A DNA stretch of 64,000 nucleotides from Thermonema rossianum DSM 10300 (GTDB lineage Bacteria > Bacteroidota > Bacteroidia > Cytophagales > Thermonemataceae), in assembly GCF_000426825.1 (NCBI RefSeq), contig NZ_KE384579.1, positions 293,580 to 357,579 of the forward strand. Direction: 5' to 3'. A program made the position numbers and the translations under genes. Under the pieces are notes generated by a model. That model was not told the origin of the DNA. It ran no database searches and was given only the letters and a program-made list of their open reading frames with translations. Shown one piece after another: positions 36,901-43,557 of this stretch (position 1 is its first letter; each line of letters begins with the position of its first letter).

Positions 36901-37332
36901 GAGGCCGCGGGCTATGACGCCCGAAGTGTGCAGGCTGTCGCTGCCAAGCAGTGCCATGCTGTTGGCAGGCAAAGTATTTTGCCCGGCCACCGGACGGAAA
37001 AAACTGCTTGAATCGATAAGTGCCATGCTGCGTTTGGCATAGCTGTCTTGCAGGGGTAGGAGCACCACACGATAACACACCAATACCGAATCGGGTAAGC
37101 CGGGTGTAGCAAGAAAATACAGCTGTTGGGTGCGTGTATCGAAACGAAAAGGGACACCGGCGGCAGGTGAGGCAATACGTATGCTGTGAGGCAGAACAGG
37201 CAGGCTGTCGAGCCGGAGGGTGTCGTGCGTGGCTATCCACCGGCACTGTTCCTGTGCGTGAGCAGGGAACAAGATGCCCAAAAGCACGCATAAGCCGCTT
37301 AGGAGAGTGGCGGCAATTCTATGAAAAAGCAT
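33907..37332 (-). CDS. Large outer-membrane beta-barrel protein, SprA-like in its N-terminal part
   Basis: 1141 residues with a signal peptide (GLCVLLGILFPAHAQEQ). Residues about 130-260 contain SGVIARGLSVG, LNLQIEGKLSEQVQLRASITDRQLP, EGNTQQIQDFD and LQLGDVVL. This combination recalls SprA and related Bacteroidota outer-membrane proteins in which a ring-like domain precedes a long barrel. The rest (about 360-1141) is an alternating aromatic-rich pattern that ends in Phe (GNVRAALLF), as expected for a barrel. SprA itself is over 2000 residues, so this is a shorter relative of unknown function. The start overlaps the end of the sensor kinase gene by 34 bases, so the two are translationally close. 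The 3' end overlaps a hairpin for crtZ. Confidence 0.7.
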   Translation of the reverse strand: MLFHRIAATLLSGLCVLLGILFPAHAQEQCRWIATHDTLRLDSLPVLPHSIRIASPAAGVPFRFDTRTQQLYFLATPGLPDSVLVCYRVVLLPLQDSYAKRSMALIDSSSFFRPVAGQNTLPANSMALLGSDSLHTSGVIARGLSVGTGNTAQFNSTLNLQIEGKLSEQVQLRASITDRQLPYEPEGNTQQIQDFDNILIEFIHQNGSLQLGDVVLSENDDYFLRFRRNVQGGYLQTHYAVGKHKAQSKAGFAIAKGKFHSAFIQPIEGVLGPYRLRGGQNERFILILAGSEKVYLDGKLLERGFDRDYVIDYNQAEITFNPHIVITQFSRIRVDYQYTDRTYSRLTGFVQQTWESRRSHTRLSYYIETDNPNQPLLFSLRPEDKQQLALVGDQSERAFITAADTVSFSPDLVLYKKIDTLTASGLYEGVFVYTTEPGAPVYQVRFSEVGPNKGNYVLSSSLANGQVFQWVEPQNGIPQGNYAPVTPVRLPEKRSMWHLHHSRQLSWRQRITIDLAHSLTDRNLYSPIDDGDNAGYAGRLHYQIEHPTLDSLRRRESGFIYEYNSPSFSFIDRFRPVEFNRDWSLPYDTTRLNQQSEHIVGWYSHFDGHHTGYRAEVNYRRRDKQLEGWQSRIRWKSEFARWVFEQQFFGLYALLYADSLQSQRQSRWWRSYTRLQYKGKHIQPAVIADLDHNKIIQSSNDSITFSAMHYQALSGILQSPDTARFRWQLMHTYREDYRPKEGSMQLFAYANTTQADINRQGEQQSIEARLTYRHLLYADSLRNEENWAARLAWESRSRRKQLQQRLIYQHGSGRELKRTFAFIQVPVGQGTHTWRDDNGDGVAQLNEFYLALNPDEKNYIKVFTPTDEYVTAYSSDWYYRLQWQFPGNGAFKALSGLSNWQLNQKVNRNDGLARWLPFFRPADEALLSRRELLRNTVFWNRSHPVYGITINQWQSSQRQLLTQGYETRREENYEISVRWQWHSQWQLVVSGAIKDVDNRSDVFLNRNFAYRVRRTQAENTWQPGRRWRLRPSLIYQQKEGNENVQAWWYEGSMDIQWSNYPHFNIQGQLSFIRLTYTEGDLNTPLAYELLESLAPGNNWRWQLQWQQKLSSGLQLTFGYQGRKLPGSRIIHFGNVRAALLF
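33917..33967 (+). terminator. Hairpin after crtZ, inside the opposite gene
   Basis: AAAGCTGCCCG (33917-33927) and CGGGCAGCTTT (33957-33967) form a perfect 11-bp inverted repeat with a 29-base spacer. It lies within the last codons of the convergent outer-membrane gene. Only a short T-run follows, so terminator function is uncertain. Confidence 0.45.
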
Positions 37333-38438
37333 GTGCCTTCGCCTTCTTTGGTTTCAAACCATATGCGCCCATTCATTTGCTCGATTCCCCGCTTGGCTAC
37401 TGCCAGACCAATGCCCGAGCCGCTGGCTTTGGTGGTGAAGCTGGGCGTAAATATCCGCTTTTGTATGTGTTCGGGGATACCGCTGCCATTGTCACGCACT
37501 TCTATGCGAATCATATTTTCTTCGGTACGGTAAAGCGATACCATGATTTGCGGGGTGCGATCGTCGGGTACCGCCTGAATGGCATTCAATATCAGGTTGG
37601 TTAAAATACGCCCTGTGAGCCGGTCATCGCCCATGACCTTGAAGGAGCCGGGCGCTATGTTGGTTAAAAAGAAAACGGTTTTATTTTGACTGCGGTGCAG
37701 TTCTATAATGTTGCGCAGGGTATCGGCTATATCGAAAGGTGCCAAGCGCGGCGAGGGCATCTTGGCAAAGGTTGAGAAAGAGGTGGCAATGTCGCTGAGT
37801 GTATCTATTTGTTGTACCAGGCTTGAAATGGTGCGGTGCAGCATGCGTTGCAAGTCTTCCTTGCTTACGTTGTCACTTTGCATGCGTCTTTCGAGTTGTT
37901 GAAGGGTGAGTTTCATGGGGGTCAGCGGGTTTTTGATTTCATGGGCTACCTGCTTGGCCATCTCGCGCCATGCCGATTCCTTTTCACTCTGTGCCAATGC
38001 TTTCTTACTGCTTTCCAAATTGAGCAGCATACGGTTGTATTCATTCACCAGCAGCCCTATTTCATCATCTGAATCCCACTCCAGCGGTTCATTGTAATCT
38101 TGGAAAGTGGTTTTTCTTAGTTTTTGGGCAATCATCTGCAGGGGTTCGGTCAAGGTGCGCGAGGCTACTTGCGACAAAAGCAAGAACACACTGAAGGTGA
38201 TGGTGAAAATATTGATGATGATAGCCAGCAAATCGCTGAGTTTTTGGCCTTGCTCGTCTTGTGCTTCGAAGAAGGGTATGCTTAAAATGCCCAGCAGCTT
38301 GCCGTCTTCAAATGATTTCACCGCCACATACACCGACTGATAGCGCAACTTCCCGATTTGTTCTTCCAGCAATATGTTTTTAAATCGCAAGTCGCGTATG
38401 GCCACCAGCGCCTTGGGGTTGATGAGCGTCGAAATCAA
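37299..38438 (-). CDS. Sensor histidine kinase, C-terminal kinase half (downstream of an in-frame stop)
   Basis: Kinase core of an NtrY-like sensor: transmembrane segment and HAMP domain (LTEPLQMIAQKLRKTTF, SDDEIGLLVNEYNRML), dimerisation/phosphoacceptor helix with KQVAHEIKNPLTPMKL, N-box LTNLILNAIQA, G-boxes DNGSGIP and GSGIGLAVAKRGI. This frame is the direct continuation of the gene above it. From the TAA at 38513-38511 the codons read on without another stop into VDINLFSAEGDLIASSQPN, sequence typical for this sensor group. The first possible start is a TTG at 38438 with no visible ribosome site, so independent translation is doubtful. It ends 34 bases inside the start of the outer-membrane gene. 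Confidence 0.85.
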   Translation of the reverse strand: MISTLINPKALVAIRDLRFKNILLEEQIGKLRYQSVYVAVKSFEDGKLLGILSIPFFEAQDEQGQKLSDLLAIIINIFTITFSVFLLLSQVASRTLTEPLQMIAQKLRKTTFQDYNEPLEWDSDDEIGLLVNEYNRMLLNLESSKKALAQSEKESAWREMAKQVAHEIKNPLTPMKLTLQQLERRMQSDNVSKEDLQRMLHRTISSLVQQIDTLSDIATSFSTFAKMPSPRLAPFDIADTLRNIIELHRSQNKTVFFLTNIAPGSFKVMGDDRLTGRILTNLILNAIQAVPDDRTPQIMVSLYRTEENMIRIEVRDNGSGIPEHIQKRIFTPSFTTKASGSGIGLAVAKRGIEQMNGRIWFETKEGEGTCFFIELPPLS

Positions 38439-38510
38439 GCCGTTTTCAAAAATATTGGGCTGGCTGGAGGCAATCAGGTCGCCTTCGGCAGAAAAGAGGT
38501 TGATATCTAC

Positions 38511-38513
38511 TTA
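38511..38513 (-). other. In-frame TAA stop within the sensor kinase gene
   Basis: The frame from 41093 and the frame ending at 37299 are identical, and this TAA is the only stop between them. The protein sense is continuous on both sides. It could be a nonsense mutation, a base error in the assembly, or a stop that is read through. Confidence 0.85.
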
Positions 38514-41093
38514 CCCATAGCGGCTTAGGATGGCCAGCTCTTGCTGAAGCGCATCCAGCTGCAGGTCTTCGTTGTCGAACAGCTGCAGACTGCCGCTCAA
38601 ACTCAACATGGCATTATTGGCTTGTTGCAAGAAAGAGCGCTGCAAGTCTTCTTCGTATGAGTTCTTCATGAAACTCAGGGTGAACGCACTTACGATAAGC
38701 AGCGGCACAAAGAAGGCGAAATTAAGGTAAAGCTGTATTTTGGCAGTGAAAGACAGGCGGTTGAAAGACAGGCGGTTCCTGCTAAGCAATAAGAACAAGG
38801 CACCGGTAAAAAGAATCAATATCAACAACAGAAAAGAAAAGTTGGTAAAGCTGCGGCTAAGCTTGTAAGCCGGCGACGATACGACCACTATCTTTGGCGG
38901 TATGTTGCTTGTGCGCTTTGCCCTGTCCAAAACAGCTACATGATGAAAACCATTACTTTCAATCCCTGTTTGATACAATGCAGCTTCGTTGAGCAGGCGC
39001 GAATTGAAATCCTTTTCGTAGTTGTACTGTCCGTAGCTATAAAGCAGCCGCCGCCCCAGCCATACCGAATAACTGTAATGTTGCACTTCCGACGGCATCC
39101 GGAAACGGCTATCGACCATCAACTCGGGATAAACGTTGTAAGGCAGGTCTTTTTTCTGCTTGAGCTCAAGCAAAACATAGCCTACCGGCACGCCCTGATG
39201 TTTGATGAGCACTTTCAGTATATAGGCGCGCAACAGGTTGGGACTTATTTTATACTCTACGGCTTGCTGTTCGTTGATGAAATACAAATAGGGCTCTTCG
39301 GTTTGGAATTGTTTTTTCGCGTATTTGTGCAGGTAAGTGTCTAAGTGGGCGGCATCGCTTTTATCAAGTGAATTGCCTTGCGCATCAAACAGCAGAATGC
39401 GTACTTGGTAGTTGTCAAACCGGTTGTTGAGATGTATGCGCCGTATTCGCTGCTTAATGAGTTGCTTGGGAAGAAAAGGCGAGCGCAAATGCTCCTGTAT
39501 GTTATAGTCTTTTCTGATTTGCTCGTGTACTTCTTTCAACAGAAACTCGGTGTAGAGATCCCGTTCTGCCATCAACGATTCGGCATAGCGCACTTTGTTT
39601 ATCAATATGCGCTGTTGGCTGTAAAGGCCTACGGTGTAAGCCCCTGTGAAGGCACACACCACCGCGCCGGCAAAGAGGTAGAGGGTGGTGCGGTAGCGCA
39701 GCTGAAACAAGTAATTGGGCAGCTTGGTAAAAGCGCTTAGCAAAAAGAAAACACCATGAATGAAAACAATCCATGGATGATAAAAATGAGCTTGATAGCT
39801 CAGCATCACAATAAATAAGGTAGCGGTGCTGAACGAAAGCATCATCCATAGAGGGTGCTGCCGTAACAGCTTACGAAAGAGACGTACGCATAAGTTGGTG
39901 AGCAGAAAATAAACAAGACAGAAAAGCAAGAAAACAAACAAGGCAACAATGCGTGCAGCAGAAAAGTTGATTTGCGTGCTTATGTCCAGTGATATGGTGG
40001 CATCTAAGTACAGAGTACTGATAAAGTACACAATCAATCCGATGGACACATAGGACAGCAGCGCCAGACAAGTAGCCCATACAAATCCAAAGATGCGGTT
40101 GACCTTGTGCAGGCGGTGGATAAAGAAGGTATGAGGCAGATGCACGCGCAAGGCAAACACCAGCCAGGTGAGCAGCAAAGCATTCACCAGCAAATCGCCC
40201 AGAGACGGACTCAGCATGGAAGAGGCGTAGAGTTTGGAATCGAACAACTCCGCCCGGGTGAGGGTGCTCAACCAACGATAGTGGGTCATCACACCGCGGC
40301 AGAGCAGCAAATACACAAAGAAGGCAGCCCAAAAGAACTCGAACAGTTGCTTTTGTATCCAATAAAACCGGCTCAACCATATTGCCCAGGCAAGCAAAAC
40401 CATGCCCAGGCAAGCAATGCCAATTACAATACGCTGCACAAACGCCTGATTCAAGCTTCTGCGTGCATCGGGCATGAGCATGTAACTGAACACCACCTGC
40501 CCGTTGGGGGCTTTTACTTCCACTATGTCGGTGGTTAAGGGCGGATTGATGCGTATATCTTCCTGTTGTGTTACCGGTATGATAGCGGTATTGAAGCCCG
40601 ACTGCAGGTAATTGTTTTCCACCGGGTAGCGCCGGTAAATGGGAATCAGCACATACGTTTCTATGTAGGCTTTGCCACCGGTTAAGAACTCATCGTGATA
40701 GGCAAGGAAAAGACCACGGCTCAAATTCAGCAGGCGGTAACGGTACGCGCCTTTGAGGTGCTCATACGGAGGCACGAAGCTGAAATCTGACCAAAAGAAG
40801 AGTGAGCCGTTTTTGAAAACATAGAAAGGGTAGGGTTGCTCATCGAGTATTTGCGCCAATGCCGCTTGGTTGTTGTTCTGAAAGGTCAGGCGCACGCGGT
40901 CTGCTTCTTCCTGCGCTTCTTCGAAAGCATGCAACACATTTTCTTGAATCTGGCTGTCTATGCCTGCATGCGATAAAAAACGATGGGCTGTGTCAAAAGA
41001 AAGCAGCCATGCCAAAAGCAACAGCAATAGCCCGGCAGCAGATAATAAAAGGACACGAGACCGTATCTTTTGTGTAAAAACATGCATCATCAC
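38511..41093 (-). CDS. Sensor histidine kinase, N-terminal membrane and sensor part
   Basis: 860 residues with many transmembrane segments: one at about 15-35, a group at about 220-480, and more near 770-825, with extracytoplasmic stretches at about 40-215 and 490-765. This layout matches the N-terminal part of the large multi-membrane NtrY-like kinases of Bacteroidota. It ends at a TAA (38511) inside what should be the next periplasmic sensor loop, before the HAMP and kinase domains, so as read it cannot phosphorylate. The combined gene, 37299-41093, would encode 1264 residues. A 15-bp tandem duplication (38748-38777) gives NRLSFNRLSF near residue 775. No response regulator gene lies next to it. 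Confidence 0.85.
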   Translation of the reverse strand: MMMHVFTQKIRSRVLLLSAAGLLLLLLAWLLSFDTAHRFLSHAGIDSQIQENVLHAFEEAQEEADRVRLTFQNNNQAALAQILDEQPYPFYVFKNGSLFFWSDFSFVPPYEHLKGAYRYRLLNLSRGLFLAYHDEFLTGGKAYIETYVLIPIYRRYPVENNYLQSGFNTAIIPVTQQEDIRINPPLTTDIVEVKAPNGQVVFSYMLMPDARRSLNQAFVQRIVIGIACLGMVLLAWAIWLSRFYWIQKQLFEFFWAAFFVYLLLCRGVMTHYRWLSTLTRAELFDSKLYASSMLSPSLGDLLVNALLLTWLVFALRVHLPHTFFIHRLHKVNRIFGFVWATCLALLSYVSIGLIVYFISTLYLDATISLDISTQINFSAARIVALFVFLLFCLVYFLLTNLCVRLFRKLLRQHPLWMMLSFSTATLFIVMLSYQAHFYHPWIVFIHGVFFLLSAFTKLPNYLFQLRYRTTLYLFAGAVVCAFTGAYTVGLYSQQRILINKVRYAESLMAERDLYTEFLLKEVHEQIRKDYNIQEHLRSPFLPKQLIKQRIRRIHLNNRFDNYQVRILLFDAQGNSLDKSDAAHLDTYLHKYAKKQFQTEEPYLYFINEQQAVEYKISPNLLRAYILKVLIKHQGVPVGYVLLELKQKKDLPYNVYPELMVDSRFRMPSEVQHYSYSVWLGRRLLYSYGQYNYEKDFNSRLLNEAALYQTGIESNGFHHVAVLDRAKRTSNIPPKIVVVSSPAYKLSRSFTNFSFLLLILILFTGALFLLLSRNRLSFNRLSFTAKIQLYLNFAFFVPLLIVSAFTLSFMKNSYEEDLQRSFLQQANNAMLSLSGSLQLFDNEDLQLDALQQELAILSRYG

Positions 41094-41193
41094 TTACAAT
41101 CTACGAGAGAACATTCAATTTAGCGAAAAGCTGTGAAGTAGTAATCGAATTTTAATATATTGCTGTGGTCTATACAAAAAACAAGCCTAAGAT

Positions 41194-41565
41194 ATGAAAA
41201 AATGGATTGGGGTAGTGGCTGCTTTGTTGGCAGGCACTGCCGTTGCCTTGGGAGCTTTTGGGGCTCATGCACTGAAAGAAAGCCTGCTGCAGGCGGGCCG
41301 TTTCGATACCTATGAAACAGCCGTCCGTTATCAGTTCTACCATGCTTTGGCATTATTCATGTTATATGTAGCACAACGCCATTTACCATGGCGGCGCGTG
41401 CAGTGGGTGGCTGTTTGCTTTACGTTGGGCATTCTTTTGTTTAGTGGGTCCCTGTATGCCATCTGCTTCACCGGCATGACTACCTGGGGGGCTGTGGCGC
41501 CTTTGGGCGGATTGCTTTTCATGGCCGGCTGGCTTTTCCTGGCATTTACCGTATGGAAAAACTGA
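41194..41565 (+). CDS. DUF423 membrane protein (YgdD-type)
   Basis: Small integral membrane protein of 123 residues with four hydrophobic segments. The family signature is clear near the N-terminus (VALGAFGAHALKESL) and after the first helix (YETAVRYQFYHALALF). The function of the DUF423 family is not known. The gene diverges from the sensor kinase gene; about 100 bases lie between the starts and hold no clear promoter match. The lipoprotein pair follows 35 bases later on the same strand. Confidence 0.9.
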   Translation: MKKWIGVVAALLAGTAVALGAFGAHALKESLLQAGRFDTYETAVRYQFYHALALFMLYVAQRHLPWRRVQWVAVCFTLGILLFSGSLYAICFTGMTTWGAVAPLGGLLFMAGWLFLAFTVWKN

Positions 41566-41600
41566 ATAAATGATTCGCTATTACTTAAAATCAGAATGAT

Positions 41601-42392
41601 ATGATACGCACACTTTCTTTTTGTTTTACCTTTTTGCTGGCAGCCTTATTGTCGTGTCAAAGCAGCCGGCACGCCAAAGGGCAGAGTCAAGCCTTGAACC
41701 AACCGAATATGAAAAACACCGTTCCGGAAGATTTCAGCATTACACTTACCGAAAACCAAGGCATGTTGCCCGTGTATTCCACCATCTTCATTTCTGCAAA
41801 AGAGTGCTATTTCGACGAATATGAGTACATGGTGCACCGCCGCACATCCTTTACCTTAAGCCCGGAACAGCTGGAACGCCTTTGGCAAACGCTGCAGGAC
41901 AACGCTTTCGAGCACATCGAATCGGAAAAGCATAATATTGCCGACCGTGGCGGCGTCAGTGTGTTTGTGCAGCACAATGGCAAGAAAACCAAGCTTTACG
42001 ACGTAGGAAGCTATATCTTGAAAGAGGAGTGGCGCAAACAATTCTACGAGATTGTAACGACGATTAAGGAGATGACGGACGCCGCCATGCAAGAAAAGAA
42101 GGTGACGGTGAAGCTGCGCATAGATGCTTCCATCACGACTACGCCTTATGTGTTGGGGGTGTTCGTTCGAGGGGGCGTGAACTACAACAGTGAAAAAGAG
42201 GGAAAAAAAGAAATGCTGGAAATGAAACTGTTGCCCGGCGAGCACATCCTTTCGGCTACCTTGCAGGAAAATACCGAGCCTGCTTATGCGCGAAAAACGG
42301 TGGCTCATGCCATGCTTAAGTTCAAGGTGGAACCGGGCGAAACGCAAACTTTTACACTGAAATATGCCGGAGGTAAATTGGTAGTGGAGTAA
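41601..42392 (+). CDS. Lipoprotein, tandem paralogue 1
   Basis: Lipoprotein of 263 residues: short signal peptide with lipobox LLSC (MIRTLSFCFTFLLAALLSCQ). I do not recognise a family. The following domain has FSITLTENQGMLPVYSTIF, then LSPEQLERLWQTLQDNAFEHIESE and a VRGGVNYNSEKEGKK loop near 190-205, ending with an immunoglobulin-like pattern (ETQTFTLKYAGGKLVVE). The next gene (42657-43451) is a clear paralogue, roughly 50% similar by eye, with the same blocks in the same order. The pair suggests local gene duplication; the role is unknown, probably outer-membrane associated. Confidence 0.75.
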   Translation: MIRTLSFCFTFLLAALLSCQSSRHAKGQSQALNQPNMKNTVPEDFSITLTENQGMLPVYSTIFISAKECYFDEYEYMVHRRTSFTLSPEQLERLWQTLQDNAFEHIESEKHNIADRGGVSVFVQHNGKKTKLYDVGSYILKEEWRKQFYEIVTTIKEMTDAAMQEKKVTVKLRIDASITTTPYVLGVFVRGGVNYNSEKEGKKEMLEMKLLPGEHILSATLQENTEPAYARKTVAHAMLKFKVEPGETQTFTLKYAGGKLVVE

Positions 42393-42426
42393 ATTAAATA
42401 CTTGAAGCGGTAATTAAAATCCGTGC

Positions 42427-42465
42427 AGCCGGTGCCGTATCGAGGTGCCGGCTTTTCCTTTTTGG
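42427..42465 (+). terminator. Possible terminator after lipoprotein 1
   Basis: AGCCGG and CCGGCT form a 6-bp stem with a 15-base loop, followed by TTTCCTTTTT. Weak. Confidence 0.4.
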
Positions 42466-42656
42466 CGGAGGCCGTATTCCGGGCACAGGGTCCCCATACG
42501 GGCTGTGCTCCCGCTTGTTGTTGAATGCATGAGCTGTACCACCTGCCTTGCACAGGGGCAAATGTGTCGAAACAGAGGTGTTTTTGAGCGTTATTTCCTT
42601 TGAGGTTGCTTGTTGATTGTGAGATATTTAAGTGTATTTTATGAAACAACAAAATG

Positions 42657-43451
42657 ATGATACATACACTTTCTTTTTGTTTCATTCTTACAGCTGCTGT
42701 GTTGCTTTCATGCCAAGATAACGGGCATGCCCATGAGCAAGAAAAAGTGCCCCAAAACAGCTCCCCTTCCATGAATGTTGCTTTACCCCCGGATTTCAGT
42801 ATTACACTCACCAAAGACGAAGGCATGTTGCCGGTGTATTCCACCCTTTTTCTTTCGGCAGAAGCGTGTTTTTTCAAGGAAAAGGACCATCAGATAGAAC
42901 GGCACACTCCCTTCAAATTAAGCCCGGAGCAGCTGAATCGTATCTGGCAGACCCTGCAAGACAATGATTTTGAGCGTATAGAATCCGAAGAACAAAATGT
43001 TACCGATCGTGGAGGTATTAGCATATCCGTTCAGCATAACGGCAAAAATACGACTCTCGACAATTCGGGGATGCACGTATTGAAAGATAAGTGGAGAAAG
43101 CCATTTTATGAAATTGTTCGTGTCATCGAAGAGGTAAGCCGGGCAGCACTCCGGAAGAAAAAAGTGGATGTGCAAATCAATATTCATCCTTCAATTATAT
43201 CCGGCTATGATTTGGAAGTGTTTGTTCGCGGAGGTGGGATTTACAACAGCGAGAAAGAGGGCAAAAAAGGCAGTCTGGCTATGGACCTGCTGCCCGGAGA
43301 TTATATGATGTCCGTTGTTTTGTATGAAAAAAACGGTCCGGGCTCTTCAAGAAATACTTTGCTTCGTACTACGATGCCATTTAGTGTAGGCGAGGCGAAG
43401 GAGCAGACCTTCACGCTTAAATATGTAGATGGCAAGTTGCGGTTGGAGTAA
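42657..43451 (+). CDS. Lipoprotein, tandem paralogue 2
   Basis: 264 residues, lipobox LLSC after a hydrophobic signal (MIHTLSFCFILTAAVLLSCQ). Two ATGs stand in a row (42654 and 42657); the second aligns with the start of paralogue 1. The blocks FSITLTKDEGMLPVYSTLF, LSPEQLNRIWQTLQDNDFERIESE and FVRGGGIYNSEKEGKK match the first copy. The most variable region is the first 20 residues after the Cys and part of the middle. Unknown function. It ends about 30 bases before a hairpin (43481-43512). Confidence 0.75.
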   Translation: MIHTLSFCFILTAAVLLSCQDNGHAHEQEKVPQNSSPSMNVALPPDFSITLTKDEGMLPVYSTLFLSAEACFFKEKDHQIERHTPFKLSPEQLNRIWQTLQDNDFERIESEEQNVTDRGGISISVQHNGKNTTLDNSGMHVLKDKWRKPFYEIVRVIEEVSRAALRKKKVDVQINIHPSIISGYDLEVFVRGGGIYNSEKEGKKGSLAMDLLPGDYMMSVVLYEKNGPGSSRNTLLRTTMPFSVGEAKEQTFTLKYVDGKLRLE

Positions 43452-43480
43452 CCATCCACATTGAACGATACAAGCAACAG

Positions 43481-43512
43481 CAGCCGGTAGCGCGCGCCGG
43501 CTGTTTGGTTTT
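43481..43512 (+). terminator. Hairpin after lipoprotein 2
   Basis: CAGCCGG pairs with CCGGCTG around a 9-base GC loop, followed by TTTGGTTTT. It overlaps the -33 element of the dnaG promoter. Confidence 0.5.
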
Positions 43513-43532
43513 CGAAAACAGACGTATCTTTG
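43504..43532 (+). promoter_or_regulatory. dnaG promoter (TTTG-N17-TATCTTTG)
   Basis: TTTG at 43504-43507, 17-base spacer, and a perfect -7 element TATCTTTG at 43525-43532, 26 bases before the dnaG ATG. This is the best promoter match in the window. Confidence 0.65.
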
Positions 43533-43557
43533 TAGAAAGCGCAAACAAAAGGGCAGC

